Shown here: positions 1 through 8,937 of the stretch, piece by piece
Position numbering within the stretch: position 1 is the stretch's first letter
Layout of the letters: each line of letters begins with the position of its first letter
From: Lineus longissimus
Lineage: Eukaryota > Nemertea > Pilidiophora > Heteronemertea > Lineidae
Direction: 5' to 3'
Assembly (NCBI RefSeq): GCF_910592395.1
Contig: NC_088325.1
Location: 6,785,501 to 6,849,500 of the forward strand
DNA: 64,000 nt
Notes under the pieces: model-generated
What the model was told of the DNA's origin: nothing
What the model saw: only the letters and a program-made list of their open reading frames with translations
Databases searched by the model: none
Made by a program: the position numbers and the translations under genes

Positions 1-137
1 TCTTTTTATTTTCGCGAAAATGAAAAGAGTAAAGAGTTGGTGGTAAAGAGTTGGTGGTTTTATATCAATAGTATACATGTCGTCACCCAATCGAATACAT
101 GGTACTAGTAAATGAATTATCATTTAAAGCATCATTA

Positions 138-320
138 ACGAGCTGGAGGCTTCTGTAGATTGACGTAAGGAGTTTTCGAAAATCCCCCAAAACGTCAACG
201 CGAACGCCTATCCCATTGTTCGACATAGTTATCGCGTAATCGCAAGGTCGAACAGTGGGATAGGCGTTCAAGTTGGCATTTCGGGGGATTTACGAAAACT
301 CCCAAAACCTCCACCTCGCG
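138..320. repeat. Foldback (MITE-like) element
   Basis: A long imperfect inverted repeat. The left arm has CGAGCTGGAGG, then GGAGTTTTCG and GCGAACGCCTATCCC. The right arm has GGGATAGGCGTTC, CGAAAACTCC and CCTCCACCTCG. It has no coding potential and fits a small non-autonomous foldback element. No clear target duplication was found. Confidence 0.6.
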
Positions 321-1065
321 GAGAGTTCACTATTTGTAAAGGATTGAACAGACATTGATCGTTGATCGTTGACCGTTGATTAAAAAAACGAATATGCGTG
401 TGCTTTGGACACATCCTCGGCGACATCCATCGTCACGCTAGGAAGTATTGGGAGAGAGACGGGACAATGTACTTAACCGTATGGCAAACAAATAGGTCCC
501 GCATTCTCCCGAAAAAACTCCTCAAATATCATCAAAACTCCACAAATATCCTTAAAATATCCACAACTATCCAAAACTCCCAAAACTCCCAAAACAAGTA
601 ATCTCAAGAAATCTCAGCCTCAGAACCCACGTGAAGACAAAGATTCACAGGGGCAGGCGCCCCGAGGGTAAGAAGCTGCGCAACCTTAACTTGTGTTGGG
701 CTGCAATTTAGTATCACCATCTTCATTATTGTCATTCTGGCCAAGGCCTAAAATCGTCTGTCTAAAAGGAAAAGCAAGGCAATAAATCATACAAAGAGAC
801 CTATTACAATCTATCAAATAACTGCATCAGCCAGCATTCACAATAAAAAGCCTGATTAAGATTATGCAATGAACTTTTGGTCCATATTATAGATTATAAT
901 GTGTGGTAGACGACATTCCAATACATTAGCATTTGTTCAGCTCCCACACACCTCTTATGCAGACTTGTTTAAGCAAATGAGGGCGTAATACCGGGTCTAT
1001 TAAAATTTAGTTGCAAGATACATTCCCCAAAGGGGAAAATTCACATACACACATCACTAATCTGG

Positions 1066-1130
1066 GGATACGAACAGTGTTAGCTAATCACTGTCCACTA
1101 TGGCTACCAAAGCGGCTAACAGACGACAGT
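1066..1130. repeat. Dispersed repeat, inverted partner at 22846-22908
   Basis: About 62 bp holding ATCACTGTCCACTATGG and GGCTAACAGACGACAG matches the reverse complement of 22846-22908. A weaker copy lies near 52060-52115. It is a dispersed host repeat of unknown class. Confidence 0.55.
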
Positions 1131-1158
1131 AAATAAATTGAGAGCACAGGCAGATTTA

Positions 1159-1389
1159 AGGGTTGACCATATATAGGTACCGCTATTTTGGCTAGAACTT
1201 GAAATCATAAAGCTTCTAGAACTCCTTGAAAACGTAGTGAATTCTAATTTCAAGGGTGGGAGTATGTTCTTTGTTTTCCAGAGAACGGCCTCCTGCCCTT
1301 GAAATGAGCATTCAATTCATTTGGGAAGAGTTCTAATTGCTTTAGGTTTCGGAGGTCAAGCCAAAATGGCGGTACTTATGGTCAACCCT
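1159..1389. mobile_element. MITE with TA target duplication
   Basis: The ends read AGGGTTGACCATA and, inverted, TATGGTCAACCCT. The similarity continues inward through GGTACCGC and ATTTTGGC. TA flanks both sides (1157-1158 and 1390-1391). At 231 bp with no reading frame it fits a Tc1/mariner-like MITE; the superfamily is inferred from the TA only. Confidence 0.6.
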
Positions 1390-1391
1390 TA

Positions 1392-1724
1392 GGCACCTAT
1401 TCCATAGAGCTATACCCTATACTATACTATACGCGAACAATAGTTTCATGGTCATGCACCCTTTGTGAAGCCATTGTTCGCGTATAGTGTAGTATACCGT
1501 ATACCTCTATGGAATAGGTGCCTGTATACTACACTATACGCGAACAATGGCTTCACAAAGGGTGCATGACCATGAAACTATTGTTCGCGTATAGTATAGT
1601 ATCGGGTATAGCTCTACGGTATACTACACTATACGCGAACAATGGCTTCACAAAGGGTGCATGACCATGAAACTATTGTTCGCGTATAGTATAGTATCGG
1701 GTATAGCTCTATGGAATAGGTGCC
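1392..1724. mobile_element. Nested palindromic MITE, TTA target duplication
   Basis: The outer inverted ends are GGCACCTATTCCATAGAGCT and its complement, flanked by TTA at 1389-1391 and 1725-1727. Inside, a roughly 92-bp unit (TATACGCGAACAATGG to CTATTGTTCGCGTATAG) occurs three times: once inverted (about 1420-1512) and twice direct (about 1526-1617 and 1620-1711). Each unit is itself a near-palindrome. The 3-bp TTA duplication suggests a PIF/Harbinger-type MITE. Confidence 0.6.
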
Positions 1725-1936
1725 TTAAGGTCGATCTATACCCATGCGTGGCGCAAAACTGCCCAACTTCAACTAGTGATAATTCATTGATAACAATGCC
1801 AAAAATTACCTTCCCAATTACCTTCCCAAAAAATGACTTTTTTGGGAAGGTAAAAAAATCACCTTGATCAATATATGTCAACATGCTATGTCGCATCGAA
1901 GCACACTCTGTTGGAAAGGACGCAGCCATTCCTACT

Positions 1937-2088
1937 GCATGTCCGTATAACCGCCGATTATTAAAAAGAAATAATAATAATGCATATAATTAACAGTGTA
2001 TAGCATTTACTCTACATAATTTCTCTATTTCGGAAAGTTCGCGGAAATCTACTTGAAAAACCCCAAATCCTCGGTTATACGGACATGC
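1937..2088. mobile_element. MITE-like element, 17-bp inverted ends
   Basis: Perfect inverted ends GCATGTCCGTATAACCG (1937-1953) and complement (2072-2088) enclose about 120 bp of AT-rich DNA without coding potential. No target duplication was recognised. Confidence 0.55.
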
Positions 2089-2099
2089 TCCAGTCGGTT

Positions 2100-3632
2100 A
2101 ACAGCACATTTCCATTTTCAAAATTTGAAAAATATTTTATAAAAGTGGAGAAAAACTGCTTAACATTTTGAAATTTTATCATTCACGTCCATTGGAGGGA
2201 AACATAATGAATCGTAATTGCCTAGACTCTGTTCGCCGATTCTAGGCAGAGTCAGCGCTCGAGGAACTTTTATCGATGCCTATAACCGCAACCCTGAAAT
2301 GTGACAGGACTTATACATGCTTCCCGAAATTGGTGGCTTGCATTGGAACTAACTTTTTCCCCCTTGTCCGTCATTACAGGCATTTAAGTGTGTTGGTCAA
2401 CCATGACTATCTCCTTTGTCCCTCCACCATAACGCCAAGTTTCCCCTTATGACATCACTATTTCGGACTCTCAGCGCCCCATTTCTGGAAAGGTGTATAG
2501 GCCTTGGTTTTCAGTGGTCCGCTGATTTGCGCATAATATTTCGAATCGCACTCTAGTGGGCTCGTGTTGTAAATAGTAAACAAACTGGTAGCTTGGAATG
2601 TGCCTGCTTTGGGGAAACCCCTTGACTGTAGATCAACCATTTCCTGTTCTATATGGCACTCGACGTAGATATGCTGGTTGGTATTTCCAGATGATACCTC
2701 AAACAGATCTTTTAATAGTGTTATATTGATGAACCAGTGAAATCGGTGTTTTTGTAGCCCTACGCCCTATTAAGGGTACAAATTGCGCATATACGAGAAA
2801 CTCCCACTTACCATATCGTTTCGTACAGACCTAACACTTTCTAAGTTCAAATTTGGTCATTCATAGTAGCGAGCGGGTGAATATGACTATTACGTGTAGG
2901 GCTACCAGTCTTTTTATGTACGCGCGCATTACCGTACCTGAGTTGACCAAAGACAGGTTTCAGTCAGCTTTGCTTTGCAGAGAGTAGACAGCACGGATGA
3001 GAATATTCGGCCTGATGCGAGTTTTGGTCTTTTACGAATGCTTGGACTCGCATGGGAGCGCATCGAGCCGGAAGCTATACTGATAGCTTTGCGTGTCAGT
3101 CGTTTAGTTGTAGAAAACGTAGAGATGAATGACTAGTGAATCGAGGAAGATTACAATGTAGAAGGTTTATAGTTTTTGTCATAGCCTGCAGATGATGACT
3201 GAATTGAATGTAGAAATAATGTAGCAATGCATTACAATCAATCGCGATTCAATCGGTGTTGTTCGTTGTGTAATGTTGATTCTACCCAATGCCCAACTAG
3301 AAAGAAGTGCAATAAAGAAAGTCCTCAAATAAATTGTTTTTATTTTAAAGGACTTTCTTTATTGTTCTTTATGGATTTCCCTTGAAAGAAAACTTAGTGA
3401 GTCACAGGGCCAGCAGTCAAGACTACATTATACAACTATTGAAATTCACTGCGTTCGTGAACATGATCTATGTGATGGACATGGAATATAGAAGCGGCCA
3501 CACGACCTTTCAATAGAAAATTATTGCAAACGACCTAATGAGCATAGCGAACTCTCATTAAAATGGTTATGGTTATCCCACTTTCAAAGGCACAAATTCG
3601 AACCTATGACAATACTAGTGGCAGTACTACTT
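2100..3632. other. Host flank without recognised genes
   Basis: No convincing reading frame. It contains a possible short inverted-repeat element (about 2752-2913, ends GTAGCCCTACG and CGTGTAGGGCTAC). It also contains a 50-60 bp hairpin at about 3308-3366 (arms AATAAAGAAAGTCCT and complement). A stretch near 2805-2830 matches, in inverted orientation, 22230-22255 on the far side of the Polinton. Confidence 0.4.
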
Positions 3633-3638
3633 AGCAAG
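3633..3638. other. Left target-site duplication of the Polinton (AGCAAG)
   Basis: AGCAAG lies directly outside the left terminus and is repeated at 22079-22084 outside the right terminus. A 6-bp duplication is the established Polinton integration signature. Confidence 0.9.
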
Positions 3639-3837
3639 AGAATATATGTATTGTGGTGGTAGGAATCTAGGTAATTCTAAGCTATTTTAACAAAAGCCCT
3701 TACAGGCCTTTTTGTCTCAAAATAGCTTAGAAACCCCTAAGAACCAGACACCACAATACATATATTCTATCATTCATGAAATGGTCAGTGAAGCGTTGCA
3801 GTGAAATGGTAAGGGAATACTAGAGTTCAATGGGTTA
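3639..3837. repeat. Left terminal inverted repeat
   Basis: About 199 bp, matching the reverse complement of 21888-22078 apart from an 8-bp insertion near 3778 and a few substitutions. The outer 130 bp (3639-3768) are an imperfect palindrome whose ends are AGAATATATGTATTGTGGTG and its complement, so a single strand could fold into a terminal hairpin. Confidence 0.93.
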
Positions 3838-3967
3838 ATGTAATCATGACTTACTGTATTCCAACAGAAAGTACACGTCAATAGCTTTTTTCCGTGCATT
3901 TTACCTGATATATGATGTTGGCACTGTTCACTGCATGTACATAATTTTACTAGTAAATAAATAGAAA

Positions 3968-5224
3968 ATGGCAACAGGATATTTATTAAATACCGAAAGG
4001 GCACATAAGATTCCACTTGGTTTAAAAGCTGAGAGGCAGCATCATATCATTACTCATAACCCCTCATCTGCTAACCCCAAAGAAACACTGTATGTTAGAA
4101 TACCGGCATTGCGAGAGAATACATTCTTTGTACCTAAATCTCTTTATCTGTCTGCTGATGTAACCATTTCTGGTGATTCTAAAAATAGTGTTGTAAATAA
4201 TCTTGGTAGAAACCTAATCTCAAAGATGGTGGTTAAGTGGGGAACAGAGCAGATATTTGACCTTGACGAATACAGTCATTATTCTACATTTAAAGATCTG
4301 TGGTTTACAGAAGAAGAAAGAAATGATAGAGTTTTTCAGGGTATTCAGTCAAAAAATCTTAGAGAATTAAGATCAGGAGTCGCTGAAGCTGATGTCACTG
4401 GAGAAACAGCTAATGAAAAGACTTTAAAGAAAGTGTTTGACAAGAAGTACAAAATACCATTAGATTTTGAACTATTCCATCATCATGCTCCATTTTACAA
4501 GTTTCCAATTCAAGAAGATGTGATTATTGAAATAACTTTAGCACCAAAGGAGGAAATCATAGTTACCGCAACCACAGCTAGCATGGGCTACAAACTTGAA
4601 AATATTTGTTTTGAATACGACACGGTTACTAATAAGATGATTGCTAGTCAATTGAGTAACAAGTACAATTCTGGATTCTCAATATTTTATGATTGGGTAG
4701 ACCATTTTAAGACAGTCAATGTTACTGCTAATGAAACACTAATTAATGAGAACATCAACCTTCCAAGAATGTCTATTAAAGGATTATTATTACTATTTGT
4801 GTCTGACTATGTAGATGGAGCTAGAGATTCAGAGAAGTTTGAAAACCCTAACATAAGTAAAGTGCAGATCACAATTGAGGGTGTTGCCAATCAGGTGTTC
4901 CCAGAAGGAATGAGAATGATGGATCAATGGGAGGAGATCAAGAAACATTTTATGTCTGAAGATTTGAAGAAAACTCATGACTGTAACATGACCATTGAGA
5001 AATACTATGGTGATTCTAATCACTATGGTTTATGGTTGGACCTGAGAACTTCTGAGGATAATCGCCTTCACGGATCAGGAAAGAAGCTCCAGAACACAAA
5101 AGATGGTATTCAATTATCTATTACAAAGAAATCTGGAAAGGGACCATACAAAATGCACATATTCGTGGTTTCTGACGCCCAGGTAAACATCCAGAATTCT
5201 CAGATTGCTTCACTCCAGCACTGA
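3968..5224 (+). CDS. Polinton major capsid protein (double jelly-roll)
   Basis: A 418-residue protein recognised as the Polinton major capsid protein (PY family). Two tandem jelly-roll domains are expected to form trimeric hexons of an icosahedral capsid. Supporting signs are the position at the capsid end, the beta-rich composition, the N-terminal half with RIPALRENTFFVPKSLYL and NLGRNLISKMVVKWG, and the second half from about residue 215 onward with SIFYDWVDHF. It is somewhat shorter than many Polinton capsid proteins. The start follows TAAATAGAAAATG. No double-hairpin insertion occurs in it, unlike most other genes here; degenerate hairpins follow its stop. The assignment rests on family resemblance and context. 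Confidence 0.85.
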   Translation: MATGYLLNTERAHKIPLGLKAERQHHIITHNPSSANPKETLYVRIPALRENTFFVPKSLYLSADVTISGDSKNSVVNNLGRNLISKMVVKWGTEQIFDLDEYSHYSTFKDLWFTEEERNDRVFQGIQSKNLRELRSGVAEADVTGETANEKTLKKVFDKKYKIPLDFELFHHHAPFYKFPIQEDVIIEITLAPKEEIIVTATTASMGYKLENICFEYDTVTNKMIASQLSNKYNSGFSIFYDWVDHFKTVNVTANETLINENINLPRMSIKGLLLLFVSDYVDGARDSEKFENPNISKVQITIEGVANQVFPEGMRMMDQWEEIKKHFMSEDLKKTHDCNMTIEKYYGDSNHYGLWLDLRTSEDNRLHGSGKKLQNTKDGIQLSITKKSGKGPYKMHIFVVSDAQVNIQNSQIASLQH

Positions 5225-5234
5225 GGTGCTGCAA

Positions 5235-5268
5235 GAACAAAGTTCGCTCCAACACTGAAACAAAGTTC
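5235..5268. repeat. Degenerate double-hairpin element after the capsid gene
   Basis: GAAC-AAA-GTTC at 5235-5245, followed by a decayed copy ending ACAAAGTTCG. The stem is the GAAC/GTTC variant of the usual GAGC/GCTC. It lies 10 bp after the capsid stop codon. Confidence 0.55.
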
Positions 5269-5336
5269 GTACAACACTAAATTAAATACTGAATACTAGA
5301 TAAATGAGTTTTACTAGTGATTTTCTAAGTAATTAA

Positions 5337-5573
5337 ATGGATACACCAGGAAAGAAAGATATCATAAATACACTGTATCAAAGTTTACTGTTGGCATCAA
5401 CAACAATTGGTTACTCTATGTTACTGAAAAGGTTCTTGAGAATCAATATTGGTCCCCCAAGTCAGGCCAACCTAGAGGAAATTCTTAAACTGGGAGGAAC
5501 TGTAGCTATTAGTAATGGAACATTAGAGTACCTTTACGATCAAGGAATCCTACCCAGAAATATTATGAAGTAA
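5337..5573 (+). CDS. Small hydrophobic Polinton protein, 78 aa
   Basis: A 78-residue protein of unknown function between the capsid and penton genes. Residues 13-27 form a hydrophobic helix that could be membrane-associated; the rest is mixed. The start lies in AATTAAATGG, giving the TTAAATG motif shared by Polinton genes here. Its place within the capsid block suggests a structural or assembly role, but that is only an inference from location. Confidence 0.65.
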   Translation: MDTPGKKDIINTLYQSLLLASTTIGYSMLLKRFLRINIGPPSQANLEEILKLGGTVAISNGTLEYLYDQGILPRNIMK

Positions 5574-5630
5574 GAATAATTTACTTATTTGATAAAAGCT
5601 AAATTTGAAAACGAAAATTTGCTTAAGTAA

Positions 5631-6398
5631 ATGATTACTGTAATGAACATAGATTCAAGTGACTATCCAGATCAGAGTTCAAGTGATTTAACAGTCAATC
5701 TAAAGACTGAAATTCAGGATGCATGTAGCATCACTTTAACTTTTGCAGTAATACCTTGTACATTCTACAACATAAGTGCAGCCAGGGAGAATAACCGAAT
5801 CAAAGTTAAGGGTTTTGATGTGGCAGAGATTACGCTACCAGATGGTCTCTATGACCTACAGAGCTTTTCAAAAGTATTTGCGGATAAGTTGAAAGAAAAT
5901 AGTATGAGTAGAGGTGCTGTCAGATTTGACCTTGAAGAACCAACAGGTAAGGCCATCTTACACTTCCTAAAGAGAAAAAATGAGGCGCATTATCAGATCT
6001 ATTTTCTTGGTAAAAGTAATGAATTATTTGGCATGAAATCAGAATGGCCTTACCCTTTAGACAATAAAAGTAAGGATGATGTTGTAAGCGAGAAACCCAT
6101 CAATTTTAGACCAATTAACCATTTTGTTTTTCACTGTGACATAATCGAATCTAATAGTGTATTAAGTAATGGTGAAGCATCTGATGTGCTAACCACAAGA
6201 CCAATAAAGGAAGCTAATTTTGGGGATTTAATAGCATACACATTTGAGAAACCAATAGCAATTCCCTGTAAACCAAGATTCAATAAGCTGAATATTCGCT
6301 TAACTGATGAAAAAGGTGAAATCATCGATCTTAATGGTCATAATGTACAGTACCAATTGGTATTAACTCGAGCTATGCTCTCAGGGACACATCATTGA
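5631..6398 (+). CDS. Penton-like minor capsid protein (single jelly-roll), copy A
   Basis: A 255-residue protein resembling the Polinton minor capsid (PX/penton) family. The C-terminal half carries the typical pattern: an HFVFHCDIIESN-like strand, a GEASDVLTTRPI segment, then LNIRLTDEKGEIIDLNGHNV before the last strand. Such proteins form the pentameric capsid vertices. The start follows GTAAATG. The last residues (RAMLSGTHH) come from a partial double-hairpin element at 6368-6386, so the mobile repeat now supplies the C-terminus. A paralogue lies at 15100-16080. Confidence 0.82.
   Translation: MITVMNIDSSDYPDQSSSDLTVNLKTEIQDACSITLTFAVIPCTFYNISAARENNRIKVKGFDVAEITLPDGLYDLQSFSKVFADKLKENSMSRGAVRFDLEEPTGKAILHFLKRKNEAHYQIYFLGKSNELFGMKSEWPYPLDNKSKDDVVSEKPINFRPINHFVFHCDIIESNSVLSNGEASDVLTTRPIKEANFGDLIAYTFEKPIAIPCKPRFNKLNIRLTDEKGEIIDLNGHNVQYQLVLTRAMLSGTHH
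6368..6386. repeat. Partial double-hairpin element in the penton C-terminus
   Basis: TCGAGCTATGCTCTCAGG with GAGC-TAT-GCTC at 6370-6380. The second hairpin is truncated. It encodes RAMLSG just before the stop. Confidence 0.75.
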
Positions 6399-6420
6399 AA
6401 TTAAAATTCATTGGAATTAA

Positions 6421-6879
6421 ATGGCTGGCATTGGCATGTTATTTGGATCTGCAATAATCAATGGATTAGCATTCACTGGATCCGGTTACCTTTTTAAAAA
6501 ACTAGACAAGAATGGCTATGAGACTGAAGTGAAAAGACATGATTTGGCTCAGGAGCAATTACAAAAAGCTTCAACCGAATGGGAGGAGCATAGGAAAAGT
6601 ACCATTGACTTCGTTAATCTTGAATTAAAGAGAGAAAGAGACGCTTCTATTGATTTTAACAATACTGATTCAGCACTTACTGTTTACAATCATTTACATC
6701 CAGAAAGAACTATTGTACTACCTCAGCGACCACAATTAAGTGATTACTACCAACCTAGTGATGAAATGAAGAAATACGAGTACCTATGGATTATCCTAGG
6801 ACTTAGTGGTTTAGGGTTAATAATTTATTATTTTACTAGGGTTAGAAAGACTAAGACCACTGATCGGACACAGTCCTGA
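6421..6879 (+). CDS. Polinton membrane/coiled-coil protein, 152 aa
   Basis: Two hydrophobic segments (about residues 5-25 and 122-138) flank a charged helical region (about 30-80) likely to form a coiled coil. The C-terminal tail is basic. It resembles a protein family commonly seen next to Polinton capsid and ATPase genes; the function is unknown. The start lies in ATTAAATGG. The stop codon TGA is the 3-nt linker of a double-hairpin element (6864-6892), so that insertion defines the present C-terminus. It converges on the ATPase gene, 25 bp apart. Confidence 0.72.
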   Translation: MAGIGMLFGSAIINGLAFTGSGYLFKKLDKNGYETEVKRHDLAQEQLQKASTEWEEHRKSTIDFVNLELKRERDASIDFNNTDSALTVYNHLHPERTIVLPQRPQLSDYYQPSDEMKKYEYLWIILGLSGLGLIIYYFTRVRKTKTTDRTQS

Positions 6880-6892
6880 TAGCATAGCTCGA
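6864..6892. repeat. Double-hairpin element at a convergent gene junction
   Basis: GGAC-ACA-GTCC, linker TGA, then TAGC-ATA-GCTC (one stem mismatch). It contains the stop codon of the upstream gene and ends 12 bp before the ATPase stop on the other strand. Confidence 0.75.
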
Positions 6893-6904
6893 TGAGAAGC
6901 GGGA

Positions 6905-7525
6905 CTAAGATTTTTGATGTGAAAGAGTAAATCCAAATGGATGTTGTAGTCTAATGATCAGTTTTGATCCTTTTTTCATCTTAAGTTCTTCTATGTAGTA
7001 CTGTCTTTTCTCCTTAGGAATAACACTGTTTTCTTCTAAGGCATCTTTCATGGCTGATTCATCCTTATTAAAAAATAATACTAAAATTCTTATGTTCTCT
7101 CTGTAGTCCTTGACAACTGAATTGTACTTCTGAACTAGTAACCAAACAGTGAGATTGTAGTGCCTGCCCGAAAAGGCAAGATTACATAACTCGGACACCT
7201 TCTTTTTTGTGTCACTCAAATTAGCACAGTCATCAATGAGGAATAATGTGTTAGAACCAGCAAAGGTCAGAGTAGCAAACTGAAGCACAAGGTCCAAATT
7301 ACTGGCCACAGCTTCGGGATTAACTATGTAGACGTTCTTGTCTTGGTAAATCCATTTCCTTTCATATGTCTTATTGTTGAAATATGTTGGACAGAAAATT
7401 ACTATGTTCTGGAACTTGTGCCGATACTCCTTTTCTAAGAGGTCAAGGGCAAAATATGTCTTACCACAATTGGTAACACCAGAAATTAACATATTGTGTG
7501 GCTCGTAAATAAATACTTCACTCAT
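6905..7525 (-). CDS. DNA-packaging ATPase (FtsK/HerA, A32-like)
   Basis: A 206-residue P-loop ATPase expected to pump the element's DNA into capsids. Walker A is GVTNCGKT (residues 16-23) and Walker B is LFLIDD (94-99). A sensor-like region with GRHYNLTVWLLVQ follows. Length and order fit the Polinton/virophage/A32 group within the FtsK-HerA superfamily. No double-hairpin insertions occur in the gene. Its ATG is 4 bp from the integrase ATG on the opposite strand; both lie in one palindrome, CATTTAAATG. Confidence 0.9.
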   Translation of the reverse strand: MSEVFIYEPHNMLISGVTNCGKTYFALDLLEKEYRHKFQNIVIFCPTYFNNKTYERKWIYQDKNVYIVNPEAVASNLDLVLQFATLTFAGSNTLFLIDDCANLSDTKKKVSELCNLAFSGRHYNLTVWLLVQKYNSVVKDYRENIRILVLFFNKDESAMKDALEENSVIPKEKRQYYIEELKMKKGSKLIIRLQHPFGFTLSHQKS

Positions 7526-7532
7526 TTAAATG
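7523..7532. promoter_or_regulatory. Palindromic dual start CATTTAAATG (ATPase / integrase)
   Basis: The 10-bp perfect palindrome holds the start codons of two divergent genes and gives each strand TTTAAATG. This matches the TAAATG layout at other Polinton starts, which resembles the poxvirus late promoter core. Transcription start sites cannot be seen from sequence. Confidence 0.55.
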
Positions 7533-8711
7533 AATGTAAAGGATGACAAACAGCAGTATCTAAGGGATTTGTACTACAACCCCGAGAGTCCCGTGGCTTA
7601 CAGTTCTTTGAGTAAAATCTGGAAACAGGTCAAGGAAGATATGACTTCGTCACGAGAGCAGAGCACAACTTCGTTGTTAGGGACAAAGTCCCGCTCAGGA
7701 AAACTTATTAAACAAAAAGAAGTGAAAGAATTTCTAGAAACACTGCCAACTCACCAACTACACAAACCGGCCATTAAGAAATTCACCTTCAGGAAGACAA
7801 TGGTATCGTACATCGATCAACAGTGGCAAGCTGATCTGGTTGACATGCAGAAATTCGAGAGTAAGAATAAGGGTTTCAGATTCATTTTAACAGTCATAGA
7901 TCTATTTAGTCGTTTTTCTTGGGCTCTAGCAGTTAAGAGTAAGAGGGGAGAAGAAATCAGAGATGCATTTAAAGTGATATTTTCAGGACTTCGTCCAAGG
8001 AGCAAAGCTCTAGAGGAAGCAAAACCAACGAAAATCCAGTTTGATGACGGTAAAGAATTTTACAACAAACACTTCAAGGAACTCTTAACAGAAAATGACA
8101 TAGACTGGTTCTCCACAAAATCTGATAAGAAGGCAGCAGTAGTAGAGAGATTCAATAGAACCCTTAAAGAAAAAATGTGGCGTTATTTCACCGCTAAGGA
8201 GACTGACAAGTGGATTGACGTTCTGGATGACCTGGTCAGCGGCTACAATAACACATTTCACTCATCAATAGGTATGAAACCTGTAGACGCCAGAAAGATG
8301 GAAAACGAAGGAACAGTGTGGTACAATCTTTACGGTCTTCATCTCAAAGAGACATTTGGTGATCCAAAGTACAAAGTAGGTGACAGTGTAAGAATTTCAA
8401 AGTACAAGTCCATTTTCGGTAAAGGTTACATGCCCAACTACACTGAGGAGGTGTTCCAAATCAAACAGATCATATTTACTCACCCTATCGTCTACCAGCT
8501 TGAGGATTACCACAAAGAAGAAATTCAAGGATATTTCTATGAAGAGGAATTGAGCTATGTTCCTAATCCTGACCAGCTAGAGTACAAGATCGAGAAAATC
8601 CTAAGGTACAAGACCAGTAAAGGCAAGAAATACGGATTAGTGAAGTGGAAGGGTTACAGTGATAAGTTCAATGAATGGTTACCAGTTTCTGATATCAAAT
8701 CATTGAAATGA
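7530..8711 (+). CDS. Polinton RVE integrase with C-terminal chromodomain
   Basis: A 393-residue retroviral-type integrase that should cut and join the element ends to host DNA with 6-bp staggering. The catalytic triad is probably D102 (WQADLVDM), D172 (QFDDGKEF) and E206 (VVERFNRTL). Residues about 352-393 form a chromodomain (LVKWKGYSDKFNEWLP), which in the family targets histone marks. Two double-hairpin insertions are carried in frame: residues about 38-56, and about 152-162 within the catalytic core just before the second Asp. Both keep the frame open. The start is in TTTAAATG. Confidence 0.92.
   Translation: MNVKDDKQQYLRDLYYNPESPVAYSSLSKIWKQVKEDMTSSREQSTTSLLGTKSRSGKLIKQKEVKEFLETLPTHQLHKPAIKKFTFRKTMVSYIDQQWQADLVDMQKFESKNKGFRFILTVIDLFSRFSWALAVKSKRGEEIRDAFKVIFSGLRPRSKALEEAKPTKIQFDDGKEFYNKHFKELLTENDIDWFSTKSDKKAAVVERFNRTLKEKMWRYFTAKETDKWIDVLDDLVSGYNNTFHSSIGMKPVDARKMENEGTVWYNLYGLHLKETFGDPKYKVGDSVRISKYKSIFGKGYMPNYTEEVFQIKQIIFTHPIVYQLEDYHKEEIQGYFYEEELSYVPNPDQLEYKIEKILRYKTSKGKKYGLVKWKGYSDKFNEWLPVSDIKSLK
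7643..7692. repeat. Double-hairpin cluster in the integrase N-terminus
   Basis: Four stem-loops in a row: GAC-TTC-GTC, GAGAGC-AGAGC (weak), ACAAC-TTC-GTTGT (7665-7677) and GGGAC-AAA-GTCCC (7680-7692). The stems differ from the consensus but stay paired. Encoded in frame as about 17 Ser/Thr-rich residues. Confidence 0.7.
7984..8015. repeat. Double-hairpin element in the integrase catalytic core
   Basis: GGAC-TTC-GTCC (7987-7997) then GAGC-AAA-GCTC (8001-8011). Encodes GLRPRSKAL between two core strands, just before the second catalytic Asp. Confidence 0.8.
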
Positions 8712-8726
8712 AATAAAGTCTCTAAA

Positions 8727-8758
8727 GTGACTTAAGTCACAAGAACAAGTTCGAAAAA
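8727..8758. repeat. Degenerate double-hairpin after the integrase gene
   Basis: GTGAC-TTAA-GTCAC followed by GAAC-AA-GTTC. Both stems are intact though both sequences and loop lengths differ from the consensus. It lies about 20 bp after the integrase stop. Confidence 0.5.
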
Positions 8759-8799
8759 CGTAATTTAAAAAAAAAATGTCCTACTAAATAAAGAAAGAA

Positions 8800-8898
8800 A
8801 TGGATGGAGCAATATTTGATAATCAAAATGGTATGATGAATCAAAATGGTATGATGAATCAGAATAATATGATGAATCAAAATGGTATGATGAATTAG
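8800..8898 (+). pseudogene. Broken N-terminal part of the HNH-like gene
   Basis: An ATG at 8800, following TAAATAAAGAAAGAA, opens a Met-Asn-Gln-rich repeat in the same frame as the downstream HNH-like gene. An in-frame TAG at 8896-8898 ends it. Neighbouring repeats have CAG at the equivalent position, so one C-to-T change explains the stop. Translation could restart at ATG 8938. Confidence 0.6.
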
Positions 8899-8937
8899 AA
8901 TATTCAGAAGTTTTTGTATTATTTGCATCAAAATAAT

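Noticed and set aside
1661-1867. Frames in the nested palindromic MITE
   Set aside because: They run through inverted repeat units and have no homologous domains.
8737-8931. Antisense frame with Ile/His repeats
   Set aside because: It is the reverse strand of the Met-Asn-Gln repeat of the HNH-like gene and has no independent support.
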